Shown here: positions 1-4,136 of the stretch, one piece after another
How positions within the stretch are numbered: position 1 is the stretch's first letter
Layout: each line of letters begins with the position of its first letter
DNA from: Chloroflexota bacterium
GTDB lineage: Bacteria; Chloroflexota; Anaerolineae; J036; Brachytrichaceae
Length of the DNA stretch: 6,191 nt
Direction of reading: 5' to 3'
Assembly (NCBI GenBank): GCA_021813225.1
Contig: JAKALH010000187.1
Location: forward strand, 1-6,191
Notes under the pieces: model-generated
Told to the model about the DNA's origin: nothing
Database searches by the model: none
Seen by the model: only the letters and a program-made list of their open reading frames with translations
Position numbers and translations under genes: made by a program

Positions 1-87
1 GGTTGGGAGTGGGTTGGCCTGCCGGATTCGTCACTGGTACATCCTCTCGCGCGCTGTCCATTATCATGGATGGCGAGGAGCATGTCT

Positions 88-669
88 ATGCCGCCGCAGG
101 AACAAATCTGGGAATTTCACCCGCTGACCGCCGAACGCTGGCCCGATCTGGTGCGCCTGTTCGCCCAGCACGGCAACCCCGGCTACTGCTGGTGCATGAG
201 CTGGCGCATGACCAGCAGCGCTTATGCGGCGCTGGACAGCACGGGGCGCAGACAGGCGCTGGAAACCATCGTGCGCGCCGGCGCGCCGGCCGGCATCCTG
301 GGCTATGTCGCGGGCGAGCCGGCGGGCTGGTGTTCCGTCGCCCCGCGCGAAACTTATGCGCGGCTGGAGCGTTCGACCACGTTGCGGAGACTGGATGACC
401 AGCCGGTGTGGTCGGTGGTGTGTTTCTTCGTCCGGCGTGATGCGCGCGGCGGCGCGTCGTTGAAGCTGCTGCAGGCTGCCGTGGGGTATGCCCGTTCGCA
501 GGGCGCACGAATCGTCGAAGGCTACCCGGTCGAATCGCGGCACGGCAAGCCCGCGACCAGTTACCGCTATATGGGCACCGTCTCAGCTTTCCGTAAGGCG
601 GGCTTTATTGACGCCGGGACGGGTACAAACGGCCGGCGCATCATGCGGCACGTCATCGTCGCAGACTGA
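88..669 (+). CDS. GNAT-family N-acetyltransferase
   Basis: The 193-residue product fits the GNAT fold, which transfers an acetyl group from acetyl-CoA to an amine; the substrate cannot be read from sequence. The likely CoA-binding motif A is residues 107-147, a beta strand (VWSVVCFFV) followed by R-R-D-A-R-G-G-A (117-123), matching the family pattern Q/R-x-x-G-x-G/A, and then a helix. A late FRKAGF (168-173) is also typical, since many GNATs have 'F.k.GF' near the end. A Cys-rich CWCM (34-37) lies near the N-terminus, as in some uncharacterised members. I chose the ATG at 88 because GAGGAG (75-80) sits 7 nt upstream; in-frame ATGs at 70 and 82 are placed badly for that site. A CATTAT at 59-64 could be a -10 but has no -35. 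The gene appears monocistronic. Family call is firm; specificity is unknown. Confidence 0.85.
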   Translation: MPPQEQIWEFHPLTAERWPDLVRLFAQHGNPGYCWCMSWRMTSSAYAALDSTGRRQALETIVRAGAPAGILGYVAGEPAGWCSVAPRETYARLERSTTLRRLDDQPVWSVVCFFVRRDARGGASLKLLQAAVGYARSQGARIVEGYPVESRHGKPATSYRYMGTVSAFRKAGFIDAGTGTNGRRIMRHVIVAD

Positions 670-725
670 TTGTGCGTCCGGCAACATATACCACCAAGCG
701 GCTTCCCCGAAACATAACCGCAATG

Positions 726-743
726 TTTGGTAAGTTTGGTAAG
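726..743 (+). repeat. Tandem 9-bp direct repeat upstream of small gene A
   Basis: TTTGGTAAG occurs twice in perfect tandem (726-734, 735-743). A related pair, GTTGGCAAG and TTTGGCAG, lies at 1734-1750 upstream of gene C. In both cases the second unit begins exactly 48 nt before the -35-like hexamer. Nine-base spacing, near one helical turn, would suit a dimeric or cooperative regulator, which is inference. A hairpin follows (748-755 paired with 765-772, 9-nt loop). It lacks a T-tract, so it is a doubtful terminator for the GNAT gene. Confidence 0.6.
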
Positions 744-782
744 CTGCGCCCGCCGCTGGTAAGCCGGCGGGCAAGATATGTC

Positions 783-811
783 CACTTTTCCGCACCCGAA
801 GGGCGTATAAG
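783..811 (+). promoter_or_regulatory. Putative promoter of small gene A
   Basis: TATAAG (806-811) is a plausible -10. Seventeen bases upstream is CACTTT (783-788) inside GTCCACTTTTC, which does not resemble TTGACA. Support comes from the homologous region before gene C, where GTCAACTTTTC and TATATT have the same 17-bp spacing. The shared GTCnACTTTTC may be a -35 for an alternative sigma factor or an activator site; the sequence does not decide. Confidence 0.5.
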
Positions 812-821
812 TGATGTAACT

Positions 822-911
822 ATGAAGAATAGTGAACCAACCATAAATATGGAGGTTGAATGGAGTCGCCAGGCTATGCCAGCGACGACAGAACAAGTTT
901 CACGGAGGTGA
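822..911 (+). CDS. Possible 29-aa leader peptide (uORF) of gene A
   Basis: An ATG lies 10 nt after the TATAAG box, so a start about 7 nt past the box would give only about 4 nt of 5' UTR. The frame begins MKNSEPTIN, continues MEVEWSRQAM, and stops with TGA at 909-911. That stop lies inside the Shine-Dalgarno of gene A (GGAGGTGA, 904-911) and 3 nt before its ATG, the geometry of translational coupling. Gene C has an ORF starting MKQEK at the equivalent place. There is no SD, so translation would depend on leaderless initiation. Function unknown. Confidence 0.35.
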   Translation: MKNSEPTINMEVEWSRQAMPATTEQVSRR

Positions 912-928
912 ACAATGACAATGGGTAA
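860..928 (+). CDS. Alternative 22-aa uORF overlapping start of gene A
   Basis: This ORF has a good Shine-Dalgarno, GGAGG at 851-855, four bases before ATG 860. It starts MESPGYASDD, runs in a different frame from the 822 ORF, and ends at TAA 926-928, overlapping the first codons of gene A. It competes with the 822 ORF as the real leader peptide. The two initiation regions GGAGGTTGAATG and GGAGGTGAACAATG look alike and may be a small duplication. No counterpart is visible before gene C. Confidence 0.25.
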   Translation: MESPGYASDDRTSFTEVNNDNG

Positions 929-1133
929 TGAGTACGATTTGAGCCGGCTGGCTTATCGTGAGTGGAACGAGCAGTTTAAGCACCTGCACGCGCCGCTCGA
1001 AGTGATAGAGCCGCGGCCGAACGTCCTGCAGCGGTTGATCGCTGCGCTGCGCCGTTCCCGTGACGAACGCGCAGACAGGCAGAAGGCTGCCCTGAAGGGG
1101 CAACAGGCTCAGACCGGTGCAGTCGCCAGGTAA
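915..1133 (+). CDS. Small basic protein, paralogue A of three
   Basis: I do not recognise this 72-residue protein. GGAGG (904-908) lies 6 nt before ATG 915, which makes it a better start than ATG 921. Residues 7-21 read YDLSRLAYREWNEQF. Gene C has YDLSRLKYQEYNAQF at the same residue positions (11 of 15 identical), and gene B a more diverged version. A Pro-containing linker is followed by an amphipathic basic helix around 37-60 (VLQRLIAALRRS) and a tail ending AVAR. There is no signal peptide, transmembrane segment or Cys. The shape suggests a soluble protein that could bind nucleic acid, membrane surface or a partner, but that is inference. It is monocistronic, with a homologous promoter shared with gene C and a strong terminator downstream. 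Confidence 0.7.
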   Translation: MTMGNEYDLSRLAYREWNEQFKHLHAPLEVIEPRPNVLQRLIAALRRSRDERADRQKAALKGQQAQTGAVAR

Positions 1134-1168
1134 ACCGGCGGCTGCCTGATCACGACATCAGACACCAG

Positions 1169-1208
1169 ATGGGGCGGGTGTTGTCACCCGCCCCATTACT
1201 ATTTTTTT
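1169..1208 (+). terminator. Rho-independent terminator after gene A
   Basis: A perfect 12-bp stem, ATGGGGCGGGTG (1169-1180) with CACCCGCCCCAT (1185-1196), has a TTGT loop and is followed by TACTATTTTTTT. It lies 35 nt after the stop of gene A and separates it from gene B. Confidence 0.9.
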
Positions 1209-1277
1209 ACCGCACCCGCGGTAGAAAGCCCCGCTCGATTCTCCGCCAAAAGTCCGCGCCGATGTTACAGCAACGAC

Positions 1278-1307
1278 GCATGCCGGCTGGCGCTGTCCCC
1301 GGCATGC
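1278..1307 (+). repeat. Inverted repeat upstream of gene B
   Basis: GCATGCCGG (1278-1286) and CCGGCATGC (1299-1307) form perfect 9-bp arms around a 12-nt loop, 9 nt before the upstream in-frame ATG (1317) of gene B. There is no T-tract, so it is more likely an operator or an mRNA leader hairpin than a terminator. The surrounding stretch 1209-1316 has no convincing -10/-35 pair and none of the elements found before genes A and C. Confidence 0.4.
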
Positions 1308-1376
1308 TCATGCACGATGAACGAGCAAATAAAGCGAACTCAGGACGAAGAGGGCGCCGGGCAAGGGGAAGATACA

Positions 1377-1652
1377 ATGTCCAGAAACTACAACAATAAT
1401 CAGCCGGATTATCGTAACTGGAGCGAGAGTTGCCGCGAACTGAACATGCCGGCGTCCGAGCTGGGCGCCGCCGCATGGCGCAGGCAGCAGATCGCTCTGA
1501 AGCCGCATGCCGAAATGGCCGCCGCCGGGCATGGGCCGAGCCTGCTGAACCGCTTGGTCGCGGCTTTGCGCGGCAGCCTGAGCGCGCGTGTTTCCGGCGG
1601 CGTCGGATCGAACATACAGCCGGTCGCCCGCCGCGGCGCCACCGCGGAATAA
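1377..1652 (+). CDS. Small basic protein, paralogue B of three
   Basis: This 91-residue protein is not recognised but belongs with A and C. Its N-terminus aligns without gaps to A: Y5, YRNWSE (12-17, matching YREWNE), then L22 and P25. A longer Ala/Arg/Gln-rich linker (about 26-54) follows, then SLLNRLVAALRGS (55-67), matching the VLQRLIAALRRS helix of A. The tail is QPVARRGA, close to QPVARPAR in C. The start at 1377 is favoured by AAGGGGA (1363-1369) 7 nt upstream. An in-frame ATG at 1317 would add 20 acidic residues (MNEQIKRTQDEEGAG...) but lacks an SD. It may be a leader, comparable to the uORFs before A and C but fused in frame. It has one Cys (C19). Strong terminator downstream. Confidence 0.65.
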   Translation: MSRNYNNNQPDYRNWSESCRELNMPASELGAAAWRRQQIALKPHAEMAAAGHGPSLLNRLVAALRGSLSARVSGGVGSNIQPVARRGATAE

Positions 1653-1681
1653 CCGGAAGCCGGCCCGATTCAGTACATCAG

Positions 1682-1715
1682 GCAAAAAGGAGCGCGTCAA
1701 TGCGCTCCTTTTTGC
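1682..1715 (+). terminator. Rho-independent terminator after gene B
   Basis: Perfect 14-bp arms (1682-1695, 1702-1715) pair around GTCAAT. The GC-rich core GGAGCGC/GCGCTCC is flanked by A5 and T5, so it could work in both directions. It starts 29 nt after the stop of gene B. Confidence 0.88.
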
Positions 1716-1733
1716 ATCTCACGCGCCGGAAGC

Positions 1734-1750
1734 GTTGGCAAGTTTGGCAG
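1734..1750 (+). repeat. Imperfect tandem repeat upstream of gene C
   Basis: GTTGGCAAG (1734-1742) followed by TTTGGCAG (1743-1750) corresponds to the TTTGGTAAG pair at 726-743. The distance to the -35-like element is the same, 48 nt from the start of the second unit. Confidence 0.55.
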
Positions 1751-1790
1751 ATTCCGCGTTCCGCTGGAAACCTGGCAGGAAGAATTGGTC

Positions 1791-1819
1791 AACTTTTCGC
1801 GGGCCGGTCCCGCTATATT
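1791..1819 (+). promoter_or_regulatory. Putative promoter of small gene C
   Basis: AACTTT (1791-1796), within GTCAACTTTTC, is 17 bp from TATATT (1814-1819), matching the gene A promoter. An ungapped alignment of 735-811 with 1743-1819 gives 45 of 77 identities by hand count. CCGCTGG and GTCnACTTTTC are the longest shared blocks. The control region was therefore probably duplicated together with the gene. Confidence 0.55.
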
Positions 1820-1834
1820 GGTCATCGATAAAAG

Positions 1835-1876
1835 ATGAAACAAGAGAAACTTAAAAAGGAGACCTGTCATGTTTAA
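1835..1876 (+). CDS. Possible 13-aa leader peptide (uORF) of gene C
   Basis: The frame reads MKQEKLKKETCHV and stops at TAA 1874-1876, overlapping the start codon of gene C (1869). It starts 15 nt after TATATT, in the position of the 822 ORF before gene A, and both begin Met-Lys. The SD of gene C (AAGGAG) lies inside it, so its translation would affect gene C initiation. The SD before it is weak (AAAAG). Confidence 0.3.
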   Translation: MKQEKLKKETCHV

Positions 1877-2063
1877 CGAAATGATATACGACCTGAGCCG
1901 GTTGAAGTATCAGGAATACAACGCGCAGTTCAATGCCCCGCAGACCATACCCCCCGCCCGGCGAATCAGCCTGGTGCAGTGGCTGCAGAACGCGCTGCAC
2001 AGCATCCGCACGGCGCAACCGGTCGCACGCCCCGCGCGCGTTCATGCCGTCAGCGGGAAATAA
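1869..2063 (+). CDS. Small basic protein, paralogue C of three
   Basis: This 64-residue protein is the shortest of the three paralogues and is not recognised. The start is clear: AAGGAG (1856-1861) sits 7 nt before ATG 1869. YDLSRLKYQEYNAQF at residues 7-21 is the family motif. A short Pro-rich linker leads to SLVQWLQNALHSI (34-46), the counterpart of the helix in A and B, with Trp and His replacing some Arg. The tail contains QPVARPAR (50-57). There is no Cys and no membrane segment. The promoter region is homologous to that of gene A, and a strong terminator follows, so it is an independent unit. Confidence 0.7.
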   Translation: MFNEMIYDLSRLKYQEYNAQFNAPQTIPPARRISLVQWLQNALHSIRTAQPVARPARVHAVSGK

Positions 2064-2105
2064 CGCGATGGACGGGTACTCGACCGCCCGCGTGTCCGAC
2101 AGCCT

Positions 2106-2141
2106 GTGAGCGGCGCCGCACTGGCGCCGCTCACGTTTTTT
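2106..2141 (+). terminator. Rho-independent terminator after gene C
   Basis: Perfect 12-bp arms, GTGAGCGGCGCC (2106-2117) and GGCGCCGCTCAC (2123-2134), have a GCACT loop followed by G and T6. It begins 43 nt after the stop of gene C. Confidence 0.92.
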
Positions 2142-2182
2142 ATACCCCCGCCTCCTCATCCGCCCATATTGCGTCAGACCAT

Positions 2183-2229
2183 CCTGCCAGGACTTGCGCC
2201 GCGCTGGCAGGTCGGTGCGCACTGGCAGG
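2183..2229 (+). repeat. CCTGCCAG/CTGGCAGG repeat cluster
   Basis: CCTGCCAG (2183-2190) is inverted relative to CTGGCAGG at 2204-2211 and again at 2222-2229. The last copy runs into the Shine-Dalgarno of the micro-ORF at 2239. CTGGCAGGA also occurs in the gene C control region (1772-1780). An intramolecular 8-bp hairpin with a 13-nt loop is possible. Function unknown. Confidence 0.35.
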
Positions 2230-2238
2230 AGAACAGCC

Positions 2239-2301
2239 ATGTTTAGCGAGAGACGGATCGCTCGCGCACTCCGGCGCAGCAGCGAAGAAAGCGCACGATG
2301 A
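2239..2301 (+). CDS. 20-codon micro-ORF, possible remnant of a fourth paralogue
   Basis: The frame reads MFSERRIARALRRSSEESAR and stops at TGA. AGGAG (2227-2231) precedes ATG 2239 by 7 nt, the same spacing as in gene C. The first residues MFSE resemble MFNE of gene C, and RIARALRRSSEESAR resembles RLIAALRRSRDERAD of gene A. It could be an internally deleted fourth copy, retaining the start and the basic helix, or a working micro-protein. No clear promoter or terminator is seen; CATATTG at 2165-2171 weakly recalls the TATATTG before gene C. At this length, similarity by chance is a real possibility. Confidence 0.35.
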   Translation: MFSERRIARALRRSSEESAR

Positions 2302-2326
2302 ACAGGCTAACGAAGGCAGGGCGATG

Positions 2327-2941
2327 TCATTTCGGCGCGGCACGCCGGCCTGCCATCAGCGCGCCAACTTCGCGATCGGCGGCAGCGAGGCTGCCTGCCA
2401 GCGCGGCGATGACGCCATCCACGTCGGTGTCGCTGCGGTTCTGGCTGAGCTTGTACTTCCCCTCGATGCGCGCGACAGGCAGTTCGAATCCCACCACGGC
2501 TTTCAACATGCCGCGCAGGTAATCCTCGGGCAGTTCCATCTTCCACTCCGGGTTGCGCCCGCGCTCGTGCTGCTCCACCAGTTCGCGCAGCATCTGGCGC
2601 AGCAGCGCGTCATCGGCAACGATGCGCGGCGCGCCGTACACATGCACGGCGGTGTAGTTCCACGTGGGAACGCTGGGATGCACCTCGTACCAGGTTGGCG
2701 AGATGTAGGCGTGCGGCCCCTGAAAGATGACCAGCGCCTCGCGCCCGTCGAAGTGCTTCCATTGCGGGTTGGCGCGGGCGAGATGCGCGCGCAATACGCC
2801 GCGCTCGGCATCGATCAGGAAGGGGACATGCGTGGCCATCAAGGTCTCGGACGCTGTGACCAGCGCGGCGAAATTGTGCACGCGCATGAACGCATACAGC
2901 GTCGCAGCATCGCGCTCGGAGAAGGAAGCGGGTATGTACAT
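2327..2941 (-). CDS. paiB: PaiB-family FMN-binding transcriptional regulator
   Basis: This 204-residue protein has full family length (FMN_bind_2/PaiB). It starts with the hallmark MYIPASF. Other typical blocks are ALVTASETLMATHVPFL (26-42), HLARANPQW (53-61), FQGPHAYISPTWY (73-85), VPTWNYTAVHVYG (91-103) and the late signature GKYKLSQNR (161-169). The founding Bacillus subtilis PaiB is described as a negative regulator of sporulation and protease genes. Many relatives are known only as flavin-binding split-barrel proteins, so the role here is open. I chose ATG 2941 over GTG 2959 because the family begins at MYIP. No good SD is present; an extended -10 lies just upstream. It is divergent from the sialidase-like gene. 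No terminator is evident beyond its stop. Confidence 0.88.
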   Translation of the reverse strand: MYIPASFSERDAATLYAFMRVHNFAALVTASETLMATHVPFLIDAERGVLRAHLARANPQWKHFDGREALVIFQGPHAYISPTWYEVHPSVPTWNYTAVHVYGAPRIVADDALLRQMLRELVEQHERGRNPEWKMELPEDYLRGMLKAVVGFELPVARIEGKYKLSQNRSDTDVDGVIAALAGSLAAADREVGALMAGRRAAPK

Positions 2942-2951
2942 GACTCTGAAC

Positions 2952-2960
2952 GTTATCACA
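2952..2960 (-). promoter_or_regulatory. Extended -10 for paiB, nearly leaderless
   Basis: On the minus strand TGTGATAAC gives TGn plus GATAAC (4 of 6 to TATAAT). A start 7 nt on would fall about 4 nt before ATG 2941. No -35 is obvious, as expected for an extended -10. This agrees with the absence of a Shine-Dalgarno. Confidence 0.4.
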
Positions 2961-2994
2961 CCCTGCCTGTCTCAGCGCGCCGCATGCCGCGGTC

Positions 2995-3003
2995 TGAGAT
3001 AAT
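2995..3003 (+). promoter_or_regulatory. Extended -10 for sialidase-like gene, nearly leaderless
   Basis: TGAGATAAT provides TGn plus GATAAT (5 of 6 to consensus). The expected transcription start, about 3010, is one base before ATG 3011. No SD is present before 3011 or the in-frame ATG at 2984, and transcription from here would exclude the latter. Confidence 0.5.
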
Positions 3004-3010
3004 CCCGCAC

Positions 3011-4093
3011 ATGCCACGCTCAACAACAACGATTGATGTGCTCAGGCACGTGCAGGTCTTCTATCAGCCGGGCCGCTACGGCGGCTGGCCGGCCAACCAC
3101 GGCATCTGGGCGTGGGGCGATGAAATCCTGGCCGGCTTTCAGGTCGGCGCGTACAAAGACCAGCGCGGCCACACCATCGACTGGGACCAACCCATCCGCA
3201 AGGTCTTCGCGCGCAGCCGCGACGGCGGCGAGACATGGGCGCTTGAGGATACGCTGCCCGAAGCGCTGGATAATCTGGTCGATGCGGGCAACCCGGCCGG
3301 CCGCCCCAACCCGCACCTCGGTGCGGCGGCCTGCCCTGGCGGAATCGACTTTGCGCATCCCGATTTCGCCATGACGTTCAGCCACGCCAGTTTTCACACC
3401 GGCCCGTCGCGCTTCTGGATATCCCATGACCGCGGACGCGCATGGGGCGGGCCGTATCGCCTGCCGGATATGGGCGCCCGCGGCATCGCCGCGCGCACCG
3501 ACTACCTGGTCAACGGCGCGAACGACTGCACCCTGTTCCTGACGGCGGCCAAGAGCAACGGGCGCGAAGGCCGCCCGTTGTGCGCGCGCACGCGCGACGG
3601 CGGGAAAACCTGGCAGTTGCAGTCGTGGATCGGCCCGGAGCCGCAGGAGGGCTTTGCCATCATGCCGGCCTCGCTGCGCCTGTCGGCGGGGCATCTTCTG
3701 GCGGCGGTGCGCGTACAGGCCGATTCATCGCACAGCAGCATCGCCGCGTGGCGTTCGCACGACGACGGAATGACCTGGCAGCCCGCAACTGCCCCGGTGC
3801 CATCGCTGCCGACCAGCAACCCGCCTGCATTGCTCCGCCTGCGCGACGGCCGGCTGTGCCTGACCTACGGCGTGCGCGCGATGCCGTACCGCATCTGCGC
3901 GCGGCTCAGCGCAGATGAAGGAATCTCGTGGGGGGATGAACTGGTTCTGCGCGACGACGGGGCGAACGGCGACATCGGTTACACCCGCAGCGTCTGCCGC
4001 GCCGACGGCAGCATCGTCACCGTCTACTACTTCAACGACGCCGCCAGCAGCCCCGACCGCTACATCGGCGCGACCATCTGGCGGGCGCTGTAA
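3011..4093 (+). CDS. Sialidase-superfamily protein with five Asp-box (BNR) repeats
   Basis: This 360-residue predicted six-bladed propeller has five Asp-boxes (S/T-x-D-x-G-x-T/S/A-W): SRDGGETW (69-76), SHDRGRAW (138-145), TRDGGKTW (194-201), SHDDGMTW (249-256) and SADEGISW (300-307). Their spacing of 51-69 residues fits one per blade. The N-terminal YGGWPANHGIWAWGDEIL (23-40) is typical of bacterial exo-sialidase-like proteins. The superfamily includes sialidases and other glycan-active enzymes as well as non-catalytic propellers. I cannot confirm the Arg triad or substrate. No signal peptide is visible, so it is probably cytosolic. The reading frame stays open upstream to 1979, but that part overlaps gene C and is antisense to paiB. 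The start is set by the extended -10 and the beginning of the conserved fold. It is convergent with metG. Confidence 0.85.
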   Translation: MPRSTTTIDVLRHVQVFYQPGRYGGWPANHGIWAWGDEILAGFQVGAYKDQRGHTIDWDQPIRKVFARSRDGGETWALEDTLPEALDNLVDAGNPAGRPNPHLGAAACPGGIDFAHPDFAMTFSHASFHTGPSRFWISHDRGRAWGGPYRLPDMGARGIAARTDYLVNGANDCTLFLTAAKSNGREGRPLCARTRDGGKTWQLQSWIGPEPQEGFAIMPASLRLSAGHLLAAVRVQADSSHSSIAAWRSHDDGMTWQPATAPVPSLPTSNPPALLRLRDGRLCLTYGVRAMPYRICARLSADEGISWGDELVLRDDGANGDIGYTRSVCRADGSIVTVYYFNDAASSPDRYIGATIWRAL

Positions 4094-4100
4094 GAACGAA

Positions 4101-4132
4101 CCAGTCTGACTTCCGCGCGGAAGTCAGACTGG
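4101..4132. terminator. Perfect 32-nt palindrome between convergent genes
   Basis: Sixteen-base arms (4101-4116, 4117-4132) are exact reverse complements with no spacer. It starts 7 nt after the sialidase-like stop and lies 4 nt beyond the metG stop on the other strand. The RNA would form a very stable hairpin in both directions. It lacks U-tracts on either side, so it is best read as a bidirectional, non-canonical terminator or RNA 3'-end stabiliser. Confidence 0.65.
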
Positions 4133-4136
4133 CCGA

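Noticed and set aside
1373..1378. TACAAT as a -10 for gene B
   Set aside because: It overlaps the gene B start codon at 1377, so transcription from it would begin inside the gene.
915..2063. Small genes as RiPP precursors, type I toxins or DUF1127-like proteins
   Set aside because: There is no Cys/Ser/Thr-rich core and no maturase nearby, no hydrophobic membrane segment, and the DUF1127 'LrDIGLsR' signature is missing.
1979..3010. Upstream extension of the sialidase-like reading frame, giving a 704-residue protein
   Set aside because: This part overlaps gene C and runs antisense to all of paiB, has no recognisable domain, and contains a strong terminator (2106-2141). The conserved fold begins just after 3011.
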